A stretch of 64,000 bases of DNA. It comes from Polyangiaceae bacterium. Lineage in GTDB: Bacteria; Myxococcota_A; Polyangia; Polyangiales; Polyangiaceae. Positions 8,801-16,766 of this stretch are shown one piece after another. The first letter of the stretch is position 1. Each line of letters begins with the position of its first letter. Under the pieces are notes generated by a model. The model was not told the origin of the DNA, ran no database searches, and saw nothing but the letters and a program-made list of their open reading frames with translations. The translations under genes were made by a program, and so were the position numbers. Location: assembly GCA_020633205.1 (NCBI GenBank), contig JACKEB010000010.1, forward strand, positions 1,535,343 through 1,599,342, in the 5' to 3' direction.

Positions 8801-8945
8801 CGCACCCAGAAAAACCTGACCGTTACCCTACGCCACCTCTCCCCCGTGGTGTGACCTAGCGTTGGCATCTTATTTGTCGAGCGCCCCCATCCGGGCCATC
8901 CGCTGCGCTTGTAGCTCGGCGGGGGGCCGGGTAGCCTTGGTCGCA

Positions 8946-10838
8946 ATGGCGCGCCTCATCCTCGCGACTCCCGACGGCCAGCAGGTCGTCGAACTCCGCG
9001 CGCACAACACGTTGGGTCGTCACCCCTCGAACTCGATCCAGCTCCTCGACAAGATCGTCTCGAAGGAACACTGCATCGTCGAGAAGCGCGGTGACCAGTT
9101 CTGGCTGCGGGATCTCGGCAGCCTGAACGGGACCTACGTCAACGGAGAACGCGTCCAAGGGGAGCGTCAGCTCTTCCACCAGGACGACATCACTCTGGGT
9201 TCGACCCGAGCGCGCTACGACGATGGTGCTGGTGTTTCCGACCCGCCCCGCGCGGGAGTGGAGCCGGTTGGAGCGGCCGCGTGGCAACCAGCGATCAACC
9301 CGGGTCCGCCGGCGATGCCCCTCGGCTCGACCAACCACCCGAATTCTCAGGCGCAGCCCTCGATGCCGGGAGGCATCCAGAGCATGCCCACCCCAGCTCA
9401 GTCGATGCCAGGCCCTTCGCTGCCCGGCCAGTCGCTGCCGGGCCAGTCGATGCCGGGCCAGTCGATGCCAGGCGGCGTCTTGAGCCAGGCACCGGCACCC
9501 ACTTCGAGCCAGGTCGGGTTGCCGCCGATGAATCAAACGCGGGTCGATGTGAACGACGCCGCCCGCGCCATCGGCACCCAGATGGCCGCCACCCAGAAGG
9601 GGTTTCTGCCGTACGACCAGCTCGCCGGCAATCCGCAGCAGCTGGCCGCTGACTACGAGCGCCTGCGTCTGTCTCACGAGCTAGGCCGCGAGATCGCACT
9701 CGAGCGCGACCTGCCCACACTGCTCAACAAGATCTTGATGAGCGTGTTCAAGTTCGTGCGCGCGGATCGCGGAGTCATTTTCCTCCGGGATCCACAAGGC
9801 AAGCTGGTGCCCGGCGCCAGCCTGCGCCGCGACGGCACCGAGACACCCATCACCGTGTCCTCCACGATCATGAACCACGTGATCAAGGAGCGAGCGACCG
9901 TGCTCACCCACGACGCCGCGATGGATTTCGCAGCCTCCAAGGGCAAGAGCATGATTCTCAACCGAATCAGCTCTGCCATCGTGGCCCCACTGCTCCACAA
10001 CGACGACATCCTCGGTGTGCTGTGGCTGGACAGCGAGACGCTGGCCCAGTTTCAGCAGAAAGACATGGAGATCGTCACGAGCATCGCCGCCCAAGCCGCG
10101 ATGTTCATCGAGATCAACATCCTGGGCCGTAAAATCCAGGAGGAAATCATTAATCGGGAGCGCTTCAGCCGCTTGCTCTCACCGAACGTCGCCGAGCGGG
10201 TGATGAGCGGCGAGCTCGAGGTGAAGAAGGGCGGGTCACTGCAGCAGTCGGTGACGGTGTTCAACTCGGATATCCGCGGTTTCACGCGCATGAGCGAAGG
10301 CGCCCAACCGGAGAGCATCGTCGAGATGCTCAACGAGTACTTCGAGCTGATGGTCGAGACGCTGTTCAAGTTCGACGGCACCCTCGATAAATTCATGGGC
10401 GACGGCATCATGGCCCTGTGGGGCGCGCCGGTGTCCGCTCAGGACGACCCGATCCGCTGCGTCAGCTGCTCCCTCGAGATGATGGAAGTGCTCGGCAAGT
10501 TCAACCGTGAGCGCATGGCAGACAATCTGCCGTCGCTGGGCGTGGGCATCGGCATCCACACCGGTCCCCTGGTGGCGGGCTACATCGGCTCCTCCAAGGC
10601 GCTCAGCTACACCGTGATCGGCGACACCGCGAACACCAGCGCCCGCCTGTGCGGTGTCGCTACGGCGGGACAGATCATCGTCAGCGAAGCCACCTTGGGC
10701 ATGCTGCGCAATCGCTTTCAGTACCAAGAGCTGCCGGCAGCCAGCCTCAAGGGCAAGGAAAAGCCCTTCAAGATCTTCAACATCACCGGGCCTCAGGTCA
10801 CCGCTCAGGTCCCCGCCAGCTACCAAAGCGGCGAGTAG
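8946..10838 (+). CDS. FHA-GAF-class III adenylate cyclase
   Basis: A 630-residue cytoplasmic signalling enzyme. The ATG at 8946 is chosen because the forkhead-associated domain starts there (residues 1-95; GRHPSNSIQLLD, SKEHCIV, LGSLNGTYVNGE), which binds phosphothreonine. A Pro/Met/Gln linker (about 100-200) contains SMPGQ/SLPGQ repeats. A GAF domain covers about 245-395. The C-terminal class III cyclase domain has both metal Asp residues (FNSDIRGF near 442 and FMGDG near 486), the adenine-selecting Lys of DKFMGDG and the Asp of TVIGDTANTSARL, so ATP is the likely substrate. The product would be cAMP, controlled by Ser/Thr-kinase signalling via FHA and by a small ligand via GAF. It is divergent from glpK. 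Confidence 0.9.
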   Translation: MARLILATPDGQQVVELRAHNTLGRHPSNSIQLLDKIVSKEHCIVEKRGDQFWLRDLGSLNGTYVNGERVQGERQLFHQDDITLGSTRARYDDGAGVSDPPRAGVEPVGAAAWQPAINPGPPAMPLGSTNHPNSQAQPSMPGGIQSMPTPAQSMPGPSLPGQSLPGQSMPGQSMPGGVLSQAPAPTSSQVGLPPMNQTRVDVNDAARAIGTQMAATQKGFLPYDQLAGNPQQLAADYERLRLSHELGREIALERDLPTLLNKILMSVFKFVRADRGVIFLRDPQGKLVPGASLRRDGTETPITVSSTIMNHVIKERATVLTHDAAMDFAASKGKSMILNRISSAIVAPLLHNDDILGVLWLDSETLAQFQQKDMEIVTSIAAQAAMFIEINILGRKIQEEIINRERFSRLLSPNVAERVMSGELEVKKGGSLQQSVTVFNSDIRGFTRMSEGAQPESIVEMLNEYFELMVETLFKFDGTLDKFMGDGIMALWGAPVSAQDDPIRCVSCSLEMMEVLGKFNRERMADNLPSLGVGIGIHTGPLVAGYIGSSKALSYTVIGDTANTSARLCGVATAGQIIVSEATLGMLRNRFQYQELPAASLKGKEKPFKIFNITGPQVTAQVPASYQSGE

Positions 10839-11160
10839 CCGTCCGCCTTCGAGCGACCGAACGGCGCCTGCGGTTCACGTGGAGACCGCGAACTGGAAGC
10901 CAATTCGGCGCTCCGTTTCGCAGCTTTCGCAGCCGCCAAGGTTGGGGGTGAGGGAGCTCCGTGCTCAACGGACCACGCCCGGGTGTGACACCAGCACCAC
11001 ACTGGATAGCACCTGCTAGCTACGGGTTCCGCACGGCAGCATCTGAAAGCGAGCACTAGAAGTCAGCAGTTTCGCGGCTCTACCGCGCTGATCAGACGAA
11101 AACGCGTACGACTGCTCGGGCTTGGGGCAACTGGCATGACCAGTGCTTAAGCAGCAGACC
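10839..11160. other. Intergenic region, no gene recognised
   Basis: No reading frame with protein-like content, RNA gene or clear terminator was recognised in these 322 bases. The last part must carry the promoter of the following outer-membrane protein gene. A GTG at 11143 could extend that gene by six codons. Confidence 0.5.
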
Positions 11161-12276
11161 ATGCACACCCGACTGACGGCGACCGGCTTGCTCCTAGCTT
11201 CTTGTCTGCTCCCCTCGCTGGCGAGCGCACAGCCGAGCGACGACGGCTCTTGGTCCTCCCCGACGGACGCACCGGCAGAAGCGCCGCCCCCCACGGCGGC
11301 TCTCCCCGTGGCTCCGGCAGGTGACGCGGCGCCTCAGCCTGCAGCTCCTCCCCCGGTGGCGGCAGCGGCCCCGGCGACCCCCGTCGCACTGACCAACTGC
11401 CGGGTGAACCCGTCCCCCGCCATTGACCGCGCGACGGGTGTGACGATTGGTGGGTTGGTGTGCGATTCCTTGCGGTCACAAATCAGCGGGGTGGGCGCCC
11501 TGAGTGAAGGCTACCAGCCGGGCCTACCGGGCTACGACGTGTCGATTCAACGCCTGGGCCGCAAGATCCTGCTCAAGCTCCAGCGCACGAACGCCGCTGG
11601 CCAAGTCGACCGCACCGAGACACTCACCCTCAGCGGCGTCGAAGAAGCGACCGAAGCCGCGCCGCGCCTCGCCGCAGCGATGAGCGAAGAGGTCGACATC
11701 AAGGAAACCGAGCGCGTCGACAACCTGGTGGGCGATGAGACCCGCCGCTACAAGAAGAAGTCCGGCGAGTCGATGTTCGGCCTCGGCATCGGTGCGCAAA
11801 TGGCGGGCGGCGACTTCGCCGGAAGCACCCTGCACCTGAGCTACCAGTACGAAACCCCGGACTTCGGCTTGCTCGCCCGCGGCTCCGTTGGCGGCCTCGG
11901 CGACAACCAAGACGAAGACTGGATGTACAACTACCTGTCCGTCGGCGCCCGCTACTTCTTCAACAGCGAGAACATCTCACCGCTGATCGGCGGTGGCCTG
12001 AACATCTCCGGCATGAGCAACGACCGCACGAGCGACGGACTCTACGATCATCGCTACGAAGGCAGCGGCGGCGGCGCCTACCTCGAAGCCGGTGTGGAGG
12101 CCCTACGCCTGCACAAGACCCGGCTCGAGCTGTCTATCCGCGTGGATTTGCCGTTCTACTCGCTCAAGCGCCAGAACGACTACTACTACAGCAGCAACGG
12201 CCAGGAAGTGGCGTCGTCGGAGCCGGGGAGCAAGTACGTCGCGCCCGTCTCGCTCAACGCGACGATTCATTTCTGA
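11161..12276 (+). CDS. Predicted outer-membrane beta-barrel protein with signal peptide
   Basis: A 371-residue exported protein. The ATG at 11161 is chosen because it opens a clean signal peptide (HTRLTATGLLLASC, ending at SLASAQ). A Pro/Ala-rich linker (about 25-75) follows. Residues 75-200 form a domain with two Cys and KILLKLQRTNAAGQ-type strands. From about 215 to the end there are alternating amphipathic strands rich in Tyr, Gly and aromatic residues (GIGAQMAGGDFAG, LHLSYQYETPDFG, YLSVGARYFF, GGAYLEAGVEALR), ending in an aromatic residue (ATIHF), a hallmark of beta-barrel recognition by BamA. Function is unknown. The stop codon is followed immediately by a G-rich repeat array. Confidence 0.75.
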   Translation: MHTRLTATGLLLASCLLPSLASAQPSDDGSWSSPTDAPAEAPPPTAALPVAPAGDAAPQPAAPPPVAAAAPATPVALTNCRVNPSPAIDRATGVTIGGLVCDSLRSQISGVGALSEGYQPGLPGYDVSIQRLGRKILLKLQRTNAAGQVDRTETLTLSGVEEATEAAPRLAAAMSEEVDIKETERVDNLVGDETRRYKKKSGESMFGLGIGAQMAGGDFAGSTLHLSYQYETPDFGLLARGSVGGLGDNQDEDWMYNYLSVGARYFFNSENISPLIGGGLNISGMSNDRTSDGLYDHRYEGSGGGAYLEAGVEALRLHKTRLELSIRVDLPFYSLKRQNDYYYSSNGQEVASSEPGSKYVAPVSLNATIHF

Positions 12277-12278
12277 GA

Positions 12279-12486
12279 GTGGGTTCGGGTTCGGGTTTGA
12301 GGTCGGGTTCGAGTTCGGGTTTGAGTTCGGGTTCGAGTTCGGGTTTGAGGTCGGGTTCGGGTTTGAGGTCGGGTTCGGGTTCGGGTTTGAGGTCGGGTTC
12401 GGGTTTGAGGTCGGGTTCGGGTTTGAGGTCGGGTTCGGGTTTGAGGTCGGGTTCGGGTTTGAGGTCGGGTTCGGGTTTGAGTTTCG
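12279..12486 (+). repeat. G-rich hexanucleotide tandem array (about 34 hexamers)
   Basis: Directly after the upstream stop codon the plus strand is built of hexamers such as TCGGGT, TTGAGG and TCGAGT. In the right half these settle into an 18-base unit (GGGTTCGGGTTTGAGGTC) repeated about five times with almost no variation. Runs of GGG separated by three bases give potential for G-quadruplexes on the plus strand. All six frames give low-complexity peptides, so it is not taken as coding. The uniform right half indicates recent slippage or unequal exchange. Confidence 0.85.
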
Positions 12487-12521
12487 ACACATCGAGCTGT
12501 GCCAGGAGATGGGTTACACTT

Positions 12522-12859
12522 CGCCGGGCTTTGGCTGCGCCTCGCCCGGCAGGCTTTCTTCAAGGCTGGCCGGCATCGGCTGCGCCTGGCCGGCAGCTTT
12601 TGTAATGGCTAGCCGGCATCGGCTGCGCCTGGCCGGCAGTTCTCAGGGCTCGCCGGGCTTTGGCTGCGCCTCGCCCGGTGCTTCTCATGGCTCGCCGGCA
12701 TCGGCTCCGCCTCGCCGGCACGTGTCTGTAAGGGCTTGCGACTCGCCGGTGCGTTTCCGCGCGGCCCTGCAGACTTCTTCAGGGCTAGCCGGCATCGGCT
12801 TCGCCTGGCCGGCACGTGTCTGTAAGGGCTCGCCGGCATCGGCTTCGCCTGGCCGGCAG
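12522..12859. repeat. Tandem array of about eight GC-rich hairpin units, period about 44 bases
   Basis: Units of 27-29 bases begin near 12522, 12568, 12611, 12651, 12693, 12786 and 12831, with a degenerate one near 12742. The core is GCCGGCATCGGCT followed by GCGCCTGGCCGGC or close variants; two units have CGGGCTTTGGC instead. The GCCGGC ends pair with each other and GGC pairs with GCC inside, so each unit can fold as a stem-loop on either strand. Linkers are also related (CAGGGCT, CATGGCT, CAAGGCT; GTGTCTGTAAGGGCT occurs after two units). It is a REP-like tandem array, not a CRISPR, because the linkers are conserved. Confidence 0.8.
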
Positions 12860-12924
12860 ATATCTCCAGGGTCGCGATTTGAGTGTTCGTTCGTTCGTGG
12901 ATTTCGCACTTTGCCGGCGTGCTC

Positions 12925-12989
12925 GGCGTTGTCCAGGCCGGGGCCGGGCTGCGCCCGGTGCTCGCTGTGCTCGCAGCCTGGACAACGCC
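12925..12989. repeat. Perfect 14-base inverted repeat enclosing a small hairpin
   Basis: GGCGTTGTCCAGGC at 12925-12938 is perfectly complementary to GCCTGGACAACGCC at 12976-12989. The 37 bases between contain a second stem, CCGGGC (12944-12949) with GCCCGG (12953-12958). It lies between the hairpin array and the four-helix-bundle gene, about 50 bases before that gene's start. It could be a strong leader structure or the end of a small mobile unit. Confidence 0.75.
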
Positions 12990-13036
12990 TGCGACTCGCC
13001 GGCGTGGCGATCGGGTGATCGAAAGGAGGTCACCTA

Positions 13037-13354
13037 ATGCTCGATATCTATCCATTCATTCTCGAAACCATCGTGACAATCCGTCCGCTTGCTGAGCGTA
13101 TTTTCCGTGAGGATCCGGACCTCGGCAAGCAGCTGCGGCGGGCTCAGTCCTCTATCGCGCTGAACGTAGCTGAGGGCTGCTACAGCCGTGGGCGCAATCA
13201 GGCCACCCGCTTTCACAGCGCGATGGGTTCCGCGCGTGAAGTGCTTGCTTGTCTCGAAGTCGCCGAGGCGCTCGGCCTGATCAACGCGCTCGACCAGGGA
13301 GTGCACCAGCGCTTCAACCGCATCCTGGGCACCCTGCATCGTCTCTGCATCTAG
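13037..13354 (+). CDS. Four-helix-bundle protein (23S rRNA insert / S23 family)
   Basis: A 105-residue protein with the family signature SSIALNVAEGCYSRGRNQ, then RFHSAMGSAREVLACLEVA. The fold is a four-helix bundle related to proteins encoded inside 23S rRNA intervening sequences and to Avd of diversity-generating retroelements. It is slightly shorter than the usual 115-125 residues. It has a near-perfect ribosome site (AAAGGAGGT) seven bases before the ATG, so it is probably well translated. No rRNA gene, reverse transcriptase or variable repeat is nearby; it stands alone after a hairpin array and an inverted repeat. The family's molecular role outside rRNA is unknown. Confidence 0.85.
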   Translation: MLDIYPFILETIVTIRPLAERIFREDPDLGKQLRRAQSSIALNVAEGCYSRGRNQATRFHSAMGSAREVLACLEVAEALGLINALDQGVHQRFNRILGTLHRLCI

Positions 13355-13414
13355 TAACGCGGGTTAGCCGTGGGGCGGGTTCTCACCTCACGGCTTTTCC
13401 CATCTGCACGCGCG

Positions 13415-14875
13415 CTAAGGCGACGCCGAGAGCGGCTCGCACCGCAGGCCAGTCAGCTCGCCGATGCGGCGGATCTCGGCAATCTTGTCTTCAAACGGCG
13501 CCCAGTCGTCGCGCTCGGCGACGTGTGTCCACAGCGACTCGATTTCGTCGATCAAGAGGTCGCATGGCGTTTCACCACGGAAGTACGCGTCGCTGAGCGC
13601 TTCGGTTACGCCAGGGCGTGGCGTGTAGTCGCGCCACAGTGAGAGCAACGGCTCGATCTCCGGGCGCTGGTAGTCACGGCTCCTTGGGCCGCTCAAGGCG
13701 CGCTCACGGCTCAGCTCTCCCCCAAACCAGTCGAAGAAAAAGCCTGCAAAGGAGCAGCGCGAGCGCTCCAAGAAGGTGACGGCGGCTTGCGCTAGCGCCA
13801 CGTCGGAGTCCGGTTCGTTGGGGGTGAGGCCGAGGCGGCGCAAGATGGCGGCGGCGTGGGCTAGCTCGAGTTCGGGTTCGAAGTCACTGATGGCCCCTTG
13901 GCGCTCTTCGCGGCTCGCCAGGCCTTCCAGGCTACTGGCGAGCCGCTGGAGATTGCGCCACACGGCGCGCGCTTGGTGGCCATAAGCGTACAAGCCTGTG
14001 TGGTCGAAGTAGGCTGCGGTGAAGCTAGGGTCTAGTTCCGGGAGGAACCTGTATGGTCCGTAGTCGAAGCTTTCTCCGGTGACGTTCAGGTTGTCGGAGT
14101 TCAACACGCCGTGGACGAAGCCTGCCGAGAGCCACAGAGCGGTAGTGTGCGCGGCGCGGCGGGTCACTTCACGCAGGAAACCGACGCACCTCTCCCCCCG
14201 ACCTGCTGAAGCAGCGAACGAGAGCCCTAACAAATGCTGATTGCAGTAGTCGACGAGGCGCTCGATGGAGTCCGTGTGCCCGAGCGAATACAGGCGCTGA
14301 AAGGTGCCGATGCGCACGTGGGAGTGGCTGAGGCGTACGAGGACGCAGGAGCGCGTTGGGGAAGGCTCGTCGTGGCGCTCCAGGGCCTCGCCGGTTTCGA
14401 TCAGGCTGAAGCTCTTGGAGGTGTACACGCCAAGGGACTCGAGCAGCTCAGTCGCTAGTACCTCACGGAAACCGCCTTTGAGGGTCAGTCGTCCGTCGCC
14501 CCCGCGGGAATACGGCGTGCGCCCGGAGCCTTTGGTGCCGAGGTCCAGGAGCCGCGCGTTCGCTAGATCTCTGAGCTGCGCAAACAGGAAGCCTCGTCCG
14601 TCTCCCAGCTGGGAGTTGTACACGTCGAACTGATGCCCGTGATAGCTGAGCGCCAGTGGCTGGCGCTGCGCCCCAGGCAACGGCACGAAGTGCCCAAAGT
14701 GCGCGAGCCACTGGCCTTCGTCCAGGGCATCCAAACCGACTCGCTCCGCCCAGCGCTGGTTGCGAAAGCGGATTTTCTGCACGGCAAATTTACCGGGCGC
14801 CACGACTTGGTAGAAGCGCTCGCCGAGCGTCTCGTGCACGCGCTCGGGCTTGGGCCCACTAGTGGGATCCGACAT
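13415..14875 (-). CDS. selO: Protein adenylyltransferase SelO (YdiU/UPF0061)
   Basis: A 486-residue pseudokinase-fold enzyme that transfers AMP from ATP to Ser, Thr or Tyr of target proteins. Family motifs are clear: SYHGHQFDVYNSQLGDGRG, KGSGRTPYSRGGDGRLTLKG, and the metal-binding GFVHGVLNSDNLNVTGES followed by FDYGPYRFLPE. The ATG at 14875 is chosen because it shares bases with the stop of the upstream phosphatase gene (TGATG), indicating coupled translation, and because the protein then begins just before the conserved region. E. coli SelO acts in redox stress by modifying metabolic proteins. Many SelO proteins have a C-terminal Cys/Sec motif; none is visible at this C-terminus. Confidence 0.9.
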   Translation of the reverse strand: MSDPTSGPKPERVHETLGERFYQVVAPGKFAVQKIRFRNQRWAERVGLDALDEGQWLAHFGHFVPLPGAQRQPLALSYHGHQFDVYNSQLGDGRGFLFAQLRDLANARLLDLGTKGSGRTPYSRGGDGRLTLKGGFREVLATELLESLGVYTSKSFSLIETGEALERHDEPSPTRSCVLVRLSHSHVRIGTFQRLYSLGHTDSIERLVDYCNQHLLGLSFAASAGRGERCVGFLREVTRRAAHTTALWLSAGFVHGVLNSDNLNVTGESFDYGPYRFLPELDPSFTAAYFDHTGLYAYGHQARAVWRNLQRLASSLEGLASREERQGAISDFEPELELAHAAAILRRLGLTPNEPDSDVALAQAAVTFLERSRCSFAGFFFDWFGGELSRERALSGPRSRDYQRPEIEPLLSLWRDYTPRPGVTEALSDAYFRGETPCDLLIDEIESLWTHVAERDDWAPFEDKIAEIRRIGELTGLRCEPLSASP

Positions 14876-15378
14876 CAGCCGAGCAGCAGCGGCTCGAAGG
14901 TCTCGCTCTCCGGGTTGAGCAACCACTCGGGCTGGCCGCGCTCCAGGGCGCAAATCTGCCCTGGGCGGAACGGCGGAAAGCCTGGACGGCTGCTCAGAAA
15001 GGCGCCGAGTCCGCTGATCCCGGGCTCGTGTCCGACAACCAGCACGCTGACGCCGAATGTGGCCAGCTCTTCAGCGGGCAAACGTGGCGGATAGCCGGGC
15101 GCGAGGCTCGGCAACACTTGCACCCAAGGCGCACTTCCATCGGGTTTGAGCGCAGCCTGGACCAACTCCGCGGTTTGCACCGCGCGCACCAGCGGGCTCG
15201 TCACTATGGCGTCGCACTCCACACCGCGCGCGCGCAAGAGCTGCCCCATTTGCGTGGCACGGGCTCGTCCGGGCGCGCTCAGGTAGCGCTGCTCGTCAGT
15301 CATCCCGTGATCCGCTTGAACCGCCAGCGAGTGGCGCATCAGAAAGACTCGCACCAGGGCAGCGTCGTCCGCAGTCAA
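14875..15378 (-). CDS. SixA-type histidine phosphatase
   Basis: A 167-residue protein of the small branch of the histidine phosphatase superfamily. The catalytic RHG-like motif is MRHSLA with His 16; TSPLVRAVQTAELV carries the second Arg and VVGHEPG the second catalytic His. The size and VVGHEPGISGL segment match SixA, which dephosphorylates phosphohistidine in phosphotransfer proteins. Its stop codon overlaps the selO start, so the two are coupled. Whether the substrate is phosphohistidine or a small phosphoester cannot be told from sequence. Confidence 0.82.
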   Translation of the reverse strand: MTADDAALVRVFLMRHSLAVQADHGMTDEQRYLSAPGRARATQMGQLLRARGVECDAIVTSPLVRAVQTAELVQAALKPDGSAPWVQVLPSLAPGYPPRLPAEELATFGVSVLVVGHEPGISGLGAFLSSRPGFPPFRPGQICALERGQPEWLLNPESETFEPLLLG

Positions 15379-15716
15379 CGCGCCGTCAACGCTGACGCCA
15401 ATGCCGCGCAGCGTTGCGCCCTCGGAAGGGCTCGACTGACCCTGGAAGAGGCTGTGAAAGCGCCATGTTTGGCAGCGCTTTCGCGTTGACCGGCCCCCCC
15501 CTTGCGCCTAAGTTCCGCGCCTGTCAGACGCTCGGTAATGTCGCGCCGCTTCAGTCCGGAAATGCCTGGAAAAGCGGCGCAGCGAGAGCCGGCGTTCGAC
15601 CAGCTTGCGCCGACCCAGACTCGGCGCCAAAACCCGCGGGCCACGCATCGGGCTTCTGAGCGGACACCTCCGCCTCAATCTCGCGGAAACGCGCACTCAC
15701 CCAACTAGGAGTAGTC
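15379..15716. other. Intergenic region upstream of gap and sixA
   Basis: These 338 bases between divergent genes must carry the promoter of the glycolytic block. An AGGAG ribosome site lies eight bases before the gap ATG. Short frames exist on both strands but none has recognisable protein character, and no RNA gene was recognised. Confidence 0.45.
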
Positions 15717-16733
15717 ATGTCGGTAAAGGTTGGCATCAACGGCTTCGGCCGCATCGGACGCTGTGTCTTGCGCTCGCTCTACCAGCGCGGAATCAAAGAT
15801 GTCGAAGTCGTCGGCATCAACGATCTGACGGATCCCAAGACGCTGGCTCACCTGCTGAAGTACGACTCCATCCACCGCACCTTCGACGCCGCGCCCGTGG
15901 GCGTGCGTGACGGCGGCATCACCGTCGGTGGCAACGACATCCAGATCACCGCGATCAAGGATCCCAAGGAGATCCCGTGGAAGAGCCAGGGCGTGGACGT
16001 GGTGCTCGAGTGCACTGGCTTGTTCACCGACAAGACCAAGGCGATTGGTCACGTGGAAGCTGGCGCGAAGAAGGTGCTGATCAGCGCCCCCGCAAAGAAC
16101 CACGACCTGACGGTGGTGATGGGCGTCAACCAAGACCAGTACGACGGCAACAAGCACCAGGTGATCAGCAACGCCAGCTGCACCACGAACTGCCTGGCGC
16201 CCGTCGCGAAGGTGCTCCTCGACAACTTCGGTGTCGTCGCTGGCCTGATGACCACGGTGCACTCGTACACCAACGATCAGGCGCTGCTCGACCTGCCGCA
16301 CCGCAAGGGCGATCTGCGTCGCGCCCGCGCTGCTGCCGTCAGCATGATCCCGACGAGCACCGGCGCTGCCAAGGCGGTGGCTGAAGTCATCCCCGCACTC
16401 AAGGGCAAGTTCGACGGCCTCGCGGTGCGCGTGCCGACGATCGACGTGAGCCTCGTGGACCTCACCCTGACGACCGAGAAGGACGTCAGCGTGGACAGCA
16501 TCAACGCCGCCATGAAGGCCGCCGCCGAGGGTCCGCTCAAGGGGATCCTGCAGTACACCGAGGAAGAGCTCGTCTCGAACGACTACATCGGCAACACCCA
16601 CTCCAGCATCTTCGACGCCACCATGACCAAGACCCAGGGCGATCGCTTCGCCAAGGTCTTCTCCTGGTACGACAACGAGTGGGGATTCGCGAACCGCATG
16701 ATCGACCTGGCGCTGCTCGTGGCCAAGGGCTGA
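15717..16733 (+). CDS. gap: Glyceraldehyde-3-phosphate dehydrogenase, type I
   Basis: A 338-residue glycolytic enzyme that oxidises glyceraldehyde 3-phosphate with NAD+ and phosphate to 1,3-bisphosphoglycerate. It starts with the Rossmann motif INGFGRIGRCVLRSL. The active-site SNASCTTNCLAP holds the catalytic Cys, near residue 155. HSYTNDQALLDLPH and the C-terminal SWYDNEWGFANRM are also typical. It heads a block with pgk (33 bases downstream), tpiA (23 bases further) and then secG, all on the same strand. A good AGGAG site precedes the start. Confidence 0.97.
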   Translation: MSVKVGINGFGRIGRCVLRSLYQRGIKDVEVVGINDLTDPKTLAHLLKYDSIHRTFDAAPVGVRDGGITVGGNDIQITAIKDPKEIPWKSQGVDVVLECTGLFTDKTKAIGHVEAGAKKVLISAPAKNHDLTVVMGVNQDQYDGNKHQVISNASCTTNCLAPVAKVLLDNFGVVAGLMTTVHSYTNDQALLDLPHRKGDLRRARAAAVSMIPTSTGAAKAVAEVIPALKGKFDGLAVRVPTIDVSLVDLTLTTEKDVSVDSINAAMKAAAEGPLKGILQYTEEELVSNDYIGNTHSSIFDATMTKTQGDRFAKVFSWYDNEWGFANRMIDLALLVAKG

Positions 16734-16766
16734 GCGAACTCAAAGCGTATCCTCAAGGAAATAAGC

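Noticed and set aside
8862..8945. TTG start extending the cyclase by 28 residues
   Set aside because: The FHA domain starts at the ATG at 8946, and the extension has no conserved character.
12522..12859. CRISPR array
   Set aside because: The spacers are similar to each other, repeat units are variable hairpins, and no cas gene is near.
12092..13018. Long open frame on the plus strand through the repeat arrays
   Set aside because: It overlaps the end of the outer-membrane gene in another frame and consists of repeat-derived low-complexity peptide with no signal or domain.
13037..13354. Diversity-generating retroelement accessory protein (Avd)
   Set aside because: No reverse transcriptase, template repeat or variable-target gene is near; only the fold is shared.
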